From contig DAOVTW010000002.1 of the NCBI GenBank assembly GCA_030632885.1, forward strand, positions 1 to 64,000: DNA of 64,000 bases. The letters run 5' to 3'. The notes under the pieces are model-generated. The model was not told the origin of the DNA, ran no database searches, and worked only from the letters and a program-made list of their open reading frames with translations. The position numbers were made by a program, and so were the translations under genes. Numbering within the stretch: the stretch's first letter is position 1; every line of letters begins with the position of its first letter. Positions 43,150 through 51,322 of this stretch are shown piece by piece. This stretch comes from JAIOSM01 sp023143455 (GTDB taxonomy: Bacteria; Desulfobacterota; Desulfobacteria; Desulfobacterales; Desulfobacteraceae).

Positions 43150-45018
43150 ATGTTACTTGTACTTAAAGAGAATATAACTCAAGAGCAGAAAGAGTTATTA
43201 AAAAGGACATTAACAGATCAAAATTGTATTACGCGTGAAATAAGAGACATGGGTAAAGATGTAATCGGAGTTATTGGAAAGATTACAAAAGATATTGATT
43301 ATTTTAAAAAGATGGATGGAATAGCTGATGTTGTTCCAATCAGCACACCATTTAAATTTGTAAGCCGTGAATTTAAAAAAGAAGATACAAAAGTCAAGGT
43401 TGGCGATGTTGTTGTGGGTGGCGATAGGATAGTTATTATGGCAGGACCATGTGCTGTGGAAACTCTTGAACAGTGTATGTCCATCGCAAAATCAGTGAGA
43501 CAATATGGAGGAGTCCTTTTTCGAGGCGGCGCCTATAAACCACGATCATCTCCCTACTCTTTCCAGGGACTTGAAGAAGAAGGCTTGAAAATACTTGCCA
43601 AAGTCAGAGAAGAGACAGGTCTTGGAGTCGTCACTGAAATGACATCTCCTGTCCAGGCTGATCTGATGATGCAATATGTTGATGTTGTTCAGATTGGTGC
43701 CAGGAATATGCAGAACTTTGAATTGCTCAAATGTGTCGGTAAAATGGGAAAACCTGTTCTTTTAAAAAGAGGTCTTGCATCAACAATACAGGAATGGTTA
43801 ATGTCTGCTGAATATATCGTATCTGAAGGAAATGAGAATGTAATATTATGTGAGCGGGGCATTAGAACATTTGAACCCTCCACTAGAAATACTCTGGATC
43901 TTTCTGCAATCCCTGTGTTAAAAAAATTGACACATCTTCCCATTATAATTGATCCAAGTCATGCAACAGGCATGAGAGAAAAAGTCAGCCCCATGGCAAG
44001 AGCAGCAATTGCAGCAGGCGCAGATGGATTAATGATTGAAGTTCATAATGATCCTGATAATGCTTTGTCAGACGGTCCCCAAAGCCTTTATCCCGAGCAG
44101 TTTGGTAAACTAACAAGAGATCTTTATGTTATTGCTCCTGTTGTTGGTAAACAATTGGATTTTGATTACTTAAAAAAATCAGAGACAATGAAAAAATCAA
44201 ATGGGAATGGTGCTGGAACAGCTACTTTTATAGGTGCGTTAGGGACTTATAGTCATATAGCATCCATGCAGTATTTTGGTGATGATATCAAACCGCTTCC
44301 CAAGGAGACATTTAGAGATATTTTTAAAGCAGTTGATTCAGGAGATGCTGAATATGGAGTGATTCCTTTGGAGAACTCACTTTCAGGTTCGATTCACGAA
44401 AACTATGACCTGCTCCAGGAATATGATCTTAAGATAATAGGGGAGATAAAAATTCGTATAGAGCATTCATTAATTGCCCAAAAAGGTGCAACTAAAGAAT
44501 CAATTACCAAAGTGCTTTCGCCACCACCTGCTCTTTCCCAGTGCAAACATTATCTTGATCAACACCCTGATTATGAACAGATAATTGCAAAAGCTACAGC
44601 AAGTGCAGTAAAAACTGTCAGTGAATCTGATGATTTAACATTGGCTGCCATTGGAAGCAGTATGGCAGCAGATATTTTTAAAATGACAATCATTGATAAA
44701 GGGATAGAAGATAATCCAAGAAATTATACCAGGTTTGCAATTATATCCAAAAATCCTGAAACGCCTGCAAAGGGTACTAAATCTTCCATAATTTTTTCAA
44801 CTATTAATAAACCAGGAGCATTATTTGGTGTTATGAAAGTGTTTTCAGATCATGAGATCAATCTTGTGAAACTTGAATCAAGACCAATTGCAGGAAAACC
44901 ATGGAAATATATGTTCTATGCAGATTTAGAAACAAATATAGAAGATGATAAATCAAAGCAAGTGGTTAAAGTTATAGAAGAAAAAACTGATTATTATAGA
45001 GTCCTTGGAGTATACTGA
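43150..45018 (+). CDS. DAHP synthase-prephenate dehydratase fusion
   Basis: 622 residues. Ferredoxin-like regulatory domain (~1-70); type I-beta DAHP synthase barrel (~75-335) with AGPCAVE (~99), FRGGAYKPRSSPYSFQG and DPSHATG; linker rich in Lys/Asn/Gly; prephenate dehydratase (~356-535) with catalytic TRF near 528; ACT domain (~545-622) with GALFGVM and ESRP, the Phe-binding motifs. It would catalyse the first step of aromatic synthesis (E4P+PEP) and the dehydration of prephenate to phenylpyruvate. PDT is normally fused to chorismate mutase, which is absent here. TAAGGAGG precedes ATG. Expression seems controlled by the Phe attenuator and the enzyme by Phe at the ACT domain. Confidence 0.92.
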   Translation: MLLVLKENITQEQKELLKRTLTDQNCITREIRDMGKDVIGVIGKITKDIDYFKKMDGIADVVPISTPFKFVSREFKKEDTKVKVGDVVVGGDRIVIMAGPCAVETLEQCMSIAKSVRQYGGVLFRGGAYKPRSSPYSFQGLEEEGLKILAKVREETGLGVVTEMTSPVQADLMMQYVDVVQIGARNMQNFELLKCVGKMGKPVLLKRGLASTIQEWLMSAEYIVSEGNENVILCERGIRTFEPSTRNTLDLSAIPVLKKLTHLPIIIDPSHATGMREKVSPMARAAIAAGADGLMIEVHNDPDNALSDGPQSLYPEQFGKLTRDLYVIAPVVGKQLDFDYLKKSETMKKSNGNGAGTATFIGALGTYSHIASMQYFGDDIKPLPKETFRDIFKAVDSGDAEYGVIPLENSLSGSIHENYDLLQEYDLKIIGEIKIRIEHSLIAQKGATKESITKVLSPPPALSQCKHYLDQHPDYEQIIAKATASAVKTVSESDDLTLAAIGSSMAADIFKMTIIDKGIEDNPRNYTRFAIISKNPETPAKGTKSSIIFSTINKPGALFGVMKVFSDHEINLVKLESRPIAGKPWKYMFYADLETNIEDDKSKQVVKVIEEKTDYYRVLGVY

Positions 45019-45033
45019 AGATAGCAAATTTAC

Positions 45034-45080
45034 CAATGAAGTTTGCCCAAAGATTTTATTATTTTGGACAAGCTTCATTG
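45034..45080. repeat. Palindromic repeat element, copy 1
   Basis: An 18-bp imperfect inverted repeat (CAATGAAGTTTGCCCAAA and TTTGGACAAGCTTCATTG, two mismatches) with an 11-base loop. The right arm and its flank (45061-45091) recur at 51039-51069 with 29 of 31 bases identical. No T-run directly follows, so a simple terminator is not the best reading. Confidence 0.55.
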
Positions 45081-45123
45081 CAAGTAAAATTGATTTTTCC
45101 TTGAAAAAGCAGACATATTTTTC

Positions 45124-45153
45124 TTGACAAAAAGCGCCTTCCTGCCCTATAAT
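45124..45153 (+). promoter_or_regulatory. Sigma-70 promoter of the NifU-like operon
   Basis: TTGACA (45124-45129), 18 bases, TATAAT (45148-45153), both perfect hexamers. Start near 45160, just upstream of a sigma-54 promoter. Confidence 0.7.
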
Positions 45154-45167
45154 TAAAGTTTATAATC

Positions 45168-45184
45168 ATGGCACGGTCTTTGCT
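45168..45184 (+). promoter_or_regulatory. Sigma-54 promoter of the NifU-like operon
   Basis: TGGCACG, four bases, TTGCT: matches the -24/-12 consensus TGGCACG-N4-TTGCW exactly over the core, with A in place of the leading pyrimidine. Start near 45195, about 29 bases before ATG 45224. Confidence 0.75.
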
Positions 45185-45223
45185 TTATATCCTCTGTGTC
45201 CATGCGTTTTGGAAGGAATTATC

Positions 45224-45634
45224 ATGCACCAGGATCATACTGATTTTTTAAACACCCATTCATTAAATTATATTGAAATGGCCTTAAGCACTGACAGAGT
45301 TGAAAGGATTACTCATCCGGATGGATACGGCAAAAGGACTGGACAGTGTGGGGATACGGCTGAATTTTTTTTGATCTGCAAAGACAATATACTGCAATCG
45401 GTCTCTTTTAATGTTTGCGGTTGCATGAATACAACCGCTTGTTGCAATACGGTTTCAATGAAGGTCACGGGAAAAACGATTGATGCCGCATGGAAAATTT
45501 CACCCGAAGAGGTGGACCGGTTTTTAGAGACACTTCCGGAAGATCATTTTCATTGTGCCGAACTTGCAGTGGGTGCATTATATCTCGCATTGACGGATAT
45601 AAACGGCAATAAATTAGAACAATTAAAGGACTAA
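45224..45634 (+). CDS. NifU-like iron-sulfur scaffold protein (copy 1)
   Basis: 136 residues, the NifU/IscU N-terminal fold. Conserved Cys regions are GQCGDTAEF (~41), NVCGCMNTTACC (~66-77) and HFHCAELA (~112). The central loop has four to five Cys, more than the single Cys of IscU. IscU-type proteins hold nascent [2Fe-2S] or [4Fe-4S] clusters. ATG 45224 follows AAGGAAT. It heads a six-gene operon of GC-richer DNA and is followed by an FmdB zinc ribbon and a second NifU-like gene. Confidence 0.82.
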   Translation: MHQDHTDFLNTHSLNYIEMALSTDRVERITHPDGYGKRTGQCGDTAEFFLICKDNILQSVSFNVCGCMNTTACCNTVSMKVTGKTIDAAWKISPEEVDRFLETLPEDHFHCAELAVGALYLALTDINGNKLEQLKD

Positions 45635-45645
45635 AGGAGAAACAA

Positions 45646-45900
45646 ATGCCCCTATATGAATTTAAATGTGAGGACTGTGGCAGGCTAACAGAAATCCTCA
45701 TTTTCGGGACAAAGGATCAGCCTTCCTGCCAATCCTGCGGCAGCACAAATATGACAAAACAGATGTCAGCCCCTTCTACTATGTCGGGTCCGACCAAAAA
45801 TGCCATGCCAGGATTAAAAGATACGGCCTGCTGCGGGTCATCGCCAGGAAAAGCCGAAGGGTGTGCAGGACCCGGTAGTTGCTGCGGGAAGCAATTTTAA
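45646..45900 (+). CDS. FmdB-family zinc ribbon protein
   Basis: 84 residues. The N-terminal FmdB pattern is MPLYEFKCEDCGRLTE with a second pair CQSCGS (~27-30), making a zinc ribbon. The tail is Ser/Gly-rich with Cys doublets (ACCGSS, SCCGKQF). FmdB proteins are putative regulators named from formamidase and formylmethanofuran dehydrogenase loci; their function is not established. AAAGGAG precedes ATG, 12 bases after the first NifU-like gene. Confidence 0.85.
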   Translation: MPLYEFKCEDCGRLTEILIFGTKDQPSCQSCGSTNMTKQMSAPSTMSGPTKNAMPGLKDTACCGSSPGKAEGCAGPGSCCGKQF

Positions 45901-45902
45901 TC

Positions 45903-46346
45903 ATGGACCAACTGGATGAATTTGTTGATAACCTTCAAAATCAGATCTTTGAAGAAGCAAAACAGGCCCTTGGTGAAAAAGGATTTGACCGATGGCGCAA
46001 TCCAAAATGGAATGGAAAAATTGAAAACCCGGACGGTTATGCCAGGGTAATAGGCGAATGCGGTGATACCATGGAGATCTTTTTAAAATTTGAAAATAAC
46101 CGGGTCTCAAAAGCATCCTATTTTACCGATGGGTGTGCCTCAAGCATGGTCAGTGGTTCCTTTGCAGCTGAACTGACCTTGGGTCGGGATCCTGATGACC
46201 TATCCGATATCACCGCAGAAACTGTATTAGCTGCTATCGGACGACTGCCGAAAGAAGATCAGCATTGTGCAAGCCTTGCGGCACGGACTGTGCAAGAAGC
46301 ATTAACCCATTACATGTCAGGTCTTGTAAAAAAGACAAAGGAATAA
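45903..46346 (+). CDS. NifU-like iron-sulfur scaffold protein (copy 2)
   Basis: 147 residues. Three Cys regions typical of IscU-like proteins: GECGDTMEI (~46), TDGCASSM (~77) and DQHCASLAA (~121). The central loop here has the single Cys of classical family members, unlike copy 1. It begins two bases after the FmdB stop, coupled. The pair might form a heteromeric scaffold or deliver clusters to a specific enzyme (inference). Confidence 0.82.
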   Translation: MDQLDEFVDNLQNQIFEEAKQALGEKGFDRWRNPKWNGKIENPDGYARVIGECGDTMEIFLKFENNRVSKASYFTDGCASSMVSGSFAAELTLGRDPDDLSDITAETVLAAIGRLPKEDQHCASLAARTVQEALTHYMSGLVKKTKE

Positions 46347-46361
46347 ACCAAAAGGATAAGC

Positions 46362-46883
46362 ATGGCCATATATCAATATGGTAAAAGAATTCCGCAAATC
46401 GGAAAAAACTCATACATCAGCGATTCTGCAAGAGTCATTGGTGATGTTACCATAAGTGATAATTGTTATATTGGTCATGGCGCCATTGTCAGGGGAGATT
46501 ATGGTAAGATTATCATTGGATACGGAAGCGCCATAGAAGAGAATGCCATTCTTCATATCAGACCCGACGGCATTCTTGAACTGGAAGACAGTGTAACTGT
46601 CGGTCACGGGGCTATTATCCACGGCAAGACCATTAAATCCCATGCCGTAATCGGAATCGGCTCTGTCATCGGCTTTGATGTGGTGATTGGTACCTGGGCC
46701 ATTGTGGCTGAAGGCTGTGTCATCCCTCAAAAATCTGTTGTTCCCGATGAAAAAATAGCTGGCGGAGTGCCGTTTGAAATTATCGGCGATGTCGAAAAAC
46801 GGCATAAGGATTTTTGGACTTATGGAAAACAGCTTTATGTTGACCTTGCCCGGGAATATCCTGGCAAATTTAAAAAACTCTAA
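46362..46883 (+). CDS. Gamma-carbonic-anhydrase-like hexapeptide-repeat protein
   Basis: 173 residues, left-handed beta-helix with repeats such as ARVIGDVTI-DNCYIGHGAIV. Zinc-ligand His are visible in ILHIRPDG (~66) and VGHGAIIHG (~83-88). GDYGKIIIG corresponds to the conserved RGD segment (RGDYGKI). It belongs to the YrdA/PaaY group, some of which are carbonic anhydrases and some thioesterase- or CoA-linked. The CoA-linked crotonase downstream fits a PaaY-like role, but that is inference. Confidence 0.85.
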   Translation: MAIYQYGKRIPQIGKNSYISDSARVIGDVTISDNCYIGHGAIVRGDYGKIIIGYGSAIEENAILHIRPDGILELEDSVTVGHGAIIHGKTIKSHAVIGIGSVIGFDVVIGTWAIVAEGCVIPQKSVVPDEKIAGGVPFEIIGDVEKRHKDFWTYGKQLYVDLAREYPGKFKKL

Positions 46884-46901
46884 CCCTTCCCCTTTTTCTC
46901 C

Positions 46902-47204
46902 ATGGAAATAATCATAGACACAAGCCAGCACTGTATCAAAACAGGTTCCAAAAAAGAATATGAACGCCTGATCCGGCAATATTTTAAAGCCGGCTTGTGT
47001 GAAAAAGAAAAAAGCATCATGGAACAACAGATAGAGGCTTTAATCTATTTTCTTGAAAATGTTGATTTTTCAGACCTCAGGAATCAGTATCACAAAATTG
47101 GTCCATCCGGAAAATCATCAGTTCTGGTCTTCCCCCAAACATTAAAAGAAATGTATATCCGGTTTGATCAAAGAATATTGTCCCCGATTTGGAAAAAAAG
47201 ATAG
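46902..47204 (+). CDS. Hypothetical protein
   Basis: 100 residues, mostly helical and charged (SKKEYERLIRQYFKAGLCEK; KSIMEQQIEALIYFLEN). No signal peptide, membrane segment or known motif. It lies 18 bases after the hexapeptide-repeat gene and has the same GC-richer composition, so it is probably part of the operon. Not recognised. Confidence 0.55.
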   Translation: MEIIIDTSQHCIKTGSKKEYERLIRQYFKAGLCEKEKSIMEQQIEALIYFLENVDFSDLRNQYHKIGPSGKSSVLVFPQTLKEMYIRFDQRILSPIWKKR

Positions 47205-47317
47205 CATCAAAAACCTGTTGTCTTTCCTTACATTATCTGAAATAATTGACCTTTTTTAGCTTTGAATCAAAGGTTAGATTTCATTGCGGTCAACAATTTA
47301 AAAAAGGATGTTTCATC

Positions 47318-48097
47318 ATGAAATTTGAACAGGTGATCGTTGAAAAAAAAGAAACTCATGTCGCTACCCTGACCTTGAACCGTCCGGACAGCATGAACAC
47401 CTTCAGCAGCAAAATGGCCTTAGAACTAAAAGAGGCATTATGCGAACTGGATGCCGACCCTTCCATCCGGGTCATTCTTTTAAAAGGGGCAGGCAAAGCT
47501 TTTTGCGCCGGGATTGATGTGAATGAACTTGAAGGGAAAACCGGCATTGAATATCAGAAATGGATCGAGCATATGGAGGCGCCGCTGGTGACCATGTCTA
47601 AAATCAAAACCCCGGTTATTGCGCAGCTCCACGGGGTTGCCGCAGCCAACGGCATGGGACTCATTGCTGCAGCCGACCTTGTCATTGCTGAAGATAATTC
47701 TCGAATGGGACTCACCGCCATCAACGTGGGTCTTAATTGCGTCGGCCCTGTCATTCCGGTGGCTAGATGCGTGGGCCGCAAAAAAGCTCTGGAACTTCTG
47801 TTTTACGGTAAACTCATCAAGGCAGAGGAAGCCCTGGCACTTGGTCTGATCAATAAGATCGTCCCAAAAGACGAACTCGACTCAAAGGCTCTGGAATGGG
47901 CAAAAGAACTTGCACAAAAAAGTCCCTTAGCGGTTCAGATTGCTAAATCTGCCTTTTATCAATCAGAAGACATGAGTTATGCAGATCAGTTTGCTTATAT
48001 GAACGAAGCCTTTGCACGCCTTTGCACCACGGATGATGCAAAAGAAGGTGTCAGGGCATTCTTTGAAAAACGCACTCCTGTCTGGCAGGAAAAATAA
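47318..48097 (+). CDS. Crotonase-family (enoyl-CoA hydratase/isomerase-like) protein
   Basis: 259 residues. TLNRPDSMNTFS (~16), the oxyanion-hole segments AFCAGIDVNEL (~61) and HGVAAANGMGLIAAADLV (~104). The two glutamates of true enoyl-CoA hydratase (E144/E164 in rat) are not found: the matching region reads LTAINVGLNCVGPVIPVA. The enzyme is therefore probably an isomerase, hydrolase or lyase on an acyl-CoA rather than a hydratase. ATG 47318 follows AAAGGATG. It is the last gene of the GC-richer operon. Confidence 0.85.
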   Translation: MKFEQVIVEKKETHVATLTLNRPDSMNTFSSKMALELKEALCELDADPSIRVILLKGAGKAFCAGIDVNELEGKTGIEYQKWIEHMEAPLVTMSKIKTPVIAQLHGVAAANGMGLIAAADLVIAEDNSRMGLTAINVGLNCVGPVIPVARCVGRKKALELLFYGKLIKAEEALALGLINKIVPKDELDSKALEWAKELAQKSPLAVQIAKSAFYQSEDMSYADQFAYMNEAFARLCTTDDAKEGVRAFFEKRTPVWQEK

Positions 48098-48099
48098 TA

Positions 48100-48999
48100 T
48101 TAGCGAATTGGTGACACAGGGTTTTCAATTTCCTTTAGTATTTTTTTTAATGCTATTGGGATGCATTTGATAATCTCATCGACCTGGGTGGCAGGTGTCG
48201 GGTTTGCATAATACCCTGCAAGCCTGTTAACTTTTGCAGCAATTTTTGCAGCCTTGGGAATTTTCATTCCAGTTCCAATAAGGGCAGTTACAATACCTGT
48301 AAGTGTATCCCCTGTTCCCCCAATGGCTTCCATGGTCTCTGTTGCCGGGCTGTTAACAGAAAACATGATACCATTTTCATCTGCAATATAATCTGTTGAT
48401 CCTTTAACAAGCAGGTGTTTTGCGGCATTTTCATGGAAATAAGCACGAGTGATAAGATCAGGAATTTTATTGTTTTTGTGTAAAATAAACCCTCTGGTGT
48501 AAAATGGATGAGGAGCTTTTTCATCAGCAAGAAAGGCAAGTTCTCCAACATCGGGGGTGAAAAGATCATATGAAGTTGCAAGGCCACTCATTTTGGCTGC
48601 ATACATGAATCCAGCGTCTGCAATTATAACAGGCTTTTTTTTCAAATCGTTGAGCTTAAACAGAATTTTGTTGTGCCAGTCAACATCAGGTTGGAGGTAA
48701 TGAAACACAATAACATCAATATCCATATGAGGAATATTTTCAACAAGATATTGATATAATTTGGAGCTTCCATTTCCAAGCCCAATATCGCCGGCAATAA
48801 ATCCTGTGGTGTCCTGAATGTTATCAGTTGATGGGCTAAGTGTGTTTAGTGTGGTAACCATTGCACCCAAGAGTGCTGGTGTTCCACGATTTGTCAGGAG
48901 ATTTTTCCCATTAATACATAGCTGACCATCAATCATATTAATATTGCCTGTTGTCAAAGGAAAATCCTGATCAGTAACAGTGCCTACAACTGCTAACAT
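48100..48999 (-). CDS. Ribokinase-like protein (NAD(P)H-hydrate dehydratase/CARKD-like)
   Basis: 299 residues. The ribokinase-fold anion hole and catalytic Asp are in GGTGDTLTGIVTALIG (~248). NRGTPALLGAMV near the start and DLFTPDVGELAFLA (~137) match the YjeF C-terminal dehydratase pattern. It lacks the YjeF epimerase half. Its ATG overlaps the upstream DUF3343 gene by seven bases. Standard CARKD repairs hydrated NAD(P)H; in this module a role in selenium or sulfur trafficking has to be considered. Confidence 0.7.
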   Translation of the reverse strand: MLAVVGTVTDQDFPLTTGNINMIDGQLCINGKNLLTNRGTPALLGAMVTTLNTLSPSTDNIQDTTGFIAGDIGLGNGSSKLYQYLVENIPHMDIDVIVFHYLQPDVDWHNKILFKLNDLKKKPVIIADAGFMYAAKMSGLATSYDLFTPDVGELAFLADEKAPHPFYTRGFILHKNNKIPDLITRAYFHENAAKHLLVKGSTDYIADENGIMFSVNSPATETMEAIGGTGDTLTGIVTALIGTGMKIPKAAKIAAKVNRLAGYYANPTPATQVDEIIKCIPIALKKILKEIENPVSPIR

Positions 49000-49526
49000 T
49001 GTTTTTTTATCTCCTCAAAGGCAAGCCCAAGAGCATAGCCACAAAGTGTATGCCCGATTTCAAGGGGGTCAGGTGCCTGTGCCAGAGTTTTTCCTACCAT
49101 TTTACAAGCAAGATATGGTACATCTGGGCATCCGCCTCCTGAAATATTTACAATTAATTGAGTTTCTATTTCTATTGTGATTTTCATATTTGCGGCTCTG
49201 ACCATTAAAAACGCCCCGAAATTTTTTACATGGAACAGATCCACTGGTATGAGTAAAGGGTCTGTGACAGGAACTATTTGCTGAGGAGAAATATCTGCTT
49301 TTTTTAAAAGCCGTAAAATATTCAGTTCTTTAATAAGTTCAAATTCAATAACAAGGTCGCATCCTGTCTGAATTCCAGGGGGAGGACCCATTACTCGTAT
49401 TTTGACATTATTTGACTTTAAGGTCTTTTCAGCCTGAATGACTTCACTGGTGTTTTCGAACACCAGTATGCCAAGACCTTCCTTTGATAAAATAGTGTCT
49501 TTTTTGTTTTTAAATATACTTAGCAT
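48993..49526 (-). CDS. DUF3343-containing protein of the selenium-type module
   Basis: 177 residues. The N-terminal half has the DUF3343 (putative Se/S carrier-like) pattern: LGILVFENTSEVIQAEKTLK, then VRVMGPPP-like VMGPPPGIQTGCDLVIEF with the conserved Cys. The C-terminal half contains GGGCPDVPYLA and ends in Cys. It lies between tusA-like and CARKD-like genes on one transcript with yedE. A carrier role for reduced selenium or sulfur through the Cys is inferred. Confidence 0.7.
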   Translation of the reverse strand: MLSIFKNKKDTILSKEGLGILVFENTSEVIQAEKTLKSNNVKIRVMGPPPGIQTGCDLVIEFELIKELNILRLLKKADISPQQIVPVTDPLLIPVDLFHVKNFGAFLMVRAANMKITIEIETQLIVNISGGGCPDVPYLACKMVGKTLAQAPDPLEIGHTLCGYALGLAFEEIKKQC

Positions 49527-49549
49527 GTTAAAAAAAATTATATTTACTA

Positions 49550-49768
49550 TTAATCCTTAATAAGAGTAATTTTATATTCATCCCCTTGTTGTTCAATGTC
49601 CTTAATTGTATATTTTTTGTTTTCAGCTGCTCTTGATACATTTTCCTTTGATGCATCAGTGTCAGTAAAAACTATTATTTCATTTTCATTGCCTGATTTC
49701 ACAGCATCCATAAACATTAAAACTGGCTGAGGACAGGAAAGCCCTCTTGTATCAATTGTTGTACTCAC
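49550..49768 (-). CDS. TusA/SirA/YedF-family sulfurtransferase
   Basis: 72 residues. The family motif is complete: DTRGLSCPQPVLMFMDAV, with CPxP active-site Cys13. It relays persulfide or selenide sulfur/selenium. Genomic neighbours YedE and DUF3343 mark it as the YedF-like member of a selenium-type cluster. Confidence 0.9.
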   Translation of the reverse strand: MSTTIDTRGLSCPQPVLMFMDAVKSGNENEIIVFTDTDASKENVSRAAENKKYTIKDIEQQGDEYKITLIKD

Positions 49769-49779
49769 AATTAAACTCC

Positions 49780-50865
49780 TTATATTTTTTTTCTCATTGT
49801 AAACCCAATGAATAAACAGATTACAAGCCCGACTACCACAGCCGTTACCCCATGCGGACCAACACCTTTTGGCGAACTTGCTAACCCGAAATTGTGTGCA
49901 ATTGCAGCTCCCATGATCATTCCCAGAACAAAAATTGCAGCATCCCCATCACCTTCACCGGAAAGGAAAAGTTGACGCCCAGGACAACCTCCGGCAAGCG
50001 CAAATGCAAGACCTGCAAGCACCATCCCTGCAAAATTCCAGATATGCATTGCATGAGCAACCGGCTGGCCGGTGAATCCCGGGTTAAATTGACCAAAAAC
50101 AAAGTTTGTAATAAATGCAAAGACCACTAATGCTATCACTCCAGAAAAAAGATGCATTTGTCGGAATAAAATCAGATCTCTGAAAGCACCCATGGTACAG
50201 AATCTGCTTCTCTGGGCAATAAAACCGATAAACAGACCAGCTCCAAGGGATAGCAACAATGGTGCATGCATGGCTCCAGGACCTTTAAGGCTGTAAAATA
50301 ACACTCCTGCTTTGTTCTCGCCAGCAAGCTGAGGATAAATAAGCATCAAGCATAGAAGACCAAGCATTAGAAGAGGTAAAAGCAGACCTGCACTTTTATG
50401 TGTCGGCTTACTTTGTCCTAAGTTGTATCCATTTTTTAAAAATTGAACACCTATCCAGATACCACCTGCAAGTCCAATTAGACCTATGATTGCATTTCCG
50501 TCTCCACCGGCAAGGCGTAGAAGCGCCCGCCAGGGGCAGCCTAAAAATACAAGTGCCCCAATCATTGCAAACATGCCAAGAGTAAACCTGACAATGGGAG
50601 CTGAACCTGAACGAGGTTTAAATTCTTTAAAACTGAAAGCTGCGACCAAGGCACCTAAAACAAACCCAATAATTTCCGGGCGGATATATTGTACAACACC
50701 TGCTCTGTGAAGTCCTATTGCTCCTGCAATGTCTCTTTCAAAACACGCAACACAAATTCCCATATTCCCGGGGTTTCCAAATTTTTGCAGCAACCCGGCT
50801 AAAACACCAATAATTGCACCAACACAGATAACCCCCCATCTGGTGGCAAAAAAGTTTTTTATCAT
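49780..50865 (-). CDS. yedE: YedE-family putative selenium transporter
   Basis: 361 residues with about ten membrane segments, of the YeeE/YedE family. Twin GC-containing channel motifs are visible: FLGCPWRALLRLAGGD (~107), RSRFCTMGAFRDL (~217) and GGCPGRQLFLSGEGDG (~297). YeeE homologues conduct thiosulfate; YedE is linked genomically to selenium use. First gene of the four-gene operon yedE-tusA-DUF3343-CARKD-like. Confidence 0.88.
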   Translation of the reverse strand: MIKNFFATRWGVICVGAIIGVLAGLLQKFGNPGNMGICVACFERDIAGAIGLHRAGVVQYIRPEIIGFVLGALVAAFSFKEFKPRSGSAPIVRFTLGMFAMIGALVFLGCPWRALLRLAGGDGNAIIGLIGLAGGIWIGVQFLKNGYNLGQSKPTHKSAGLLLPLLMLGLLCLMLIYPQLAGENKAGVLFYSLKGPGAMHAPLLLSLGAGLFIGFIAQRSRFCTMGAFRDLILFRQMHLFSGVIALVVFAFITNFVFGQFNPGFTGQPVAHAMHIWNFAGMVLAGLAFALAGGCPGRQLFLSGEGDGDAAIFVLGMIMGAAIAHNFGLASSPKGVGPHGVTAVVVGLVICLFIGFTMRKKI

Positions 50866-51013
50866 TTTGTATTCCTTTTAAATTTATTTAATTACTATTG
50901 TTCTGTTTGTCATAAATTTTTTAGGAAATCCAATTGATAATCATGATAGAAAAAGAGTAATCTATAGATGATATCAATATGGTAAAAAATATATGTTTTG
51001 TGCAAATTTATCA

Positions 51014-51069
51014 ATTAAGCTCGCTCCAAGGTTTTGCCATTTTGAACAAGCTTCATTGCAATTAAAATT
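51014..51069. repeat. Palindromic repeat element, copy 2
   Basis: Carries the 31-base segment at 51039-51069 that matches 45061-45091 with two differences (TTTGAACAAGCTTCATTG core). The left arm (51014-51031) pairs less well than in copy 1. Confidence 0.5.
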
Positions 51070-51136
51070 TAATTAATTGCAATCTTTTGAAACCATCTCC
51101 TTGTTTTTGGCAGAGTTGCATCCTATAATCATAAAT

Positions 51137-51322
51137 ATGAATAGTGAAATAAAAACAGAAGATTCATTAAATGTTGACAAGAGCTTAATTGCAATGTTTC
51201 TTAAATTGTCACCTGATGATCGGATCCTTTCTAATGATAACATGATACGTACAATTATTGAGCTTAGGAACGCATATGAGCAACAAAAAGCAAACAGCAT
51301 TAGATCTAAGTGCAATTCTTGA
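51137..51322 (+). CDS. Small protein preceding a nucleotidyltransferase
   Basis: 61 residues from ATG 51137 (in-frame start further up at 51077 lacks support). It has SLIAMFLKLSPDDRILSNDN and TIIELRNAYEQQ, a helical pattern seen in short proteins encoded directly ahead of nucleotidyltransferases. It overlaps the next gene by 47 bases, so the two are translated together. It could be an antitoxin-like or DNA-binding partner; not established. Confidence 0.55.
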   Translation: MNSEIKTEDSLNVDKSLIAMFLKLSPDDRILSNDNMIRTIIELRNAYEQQKANSIRSKCNS

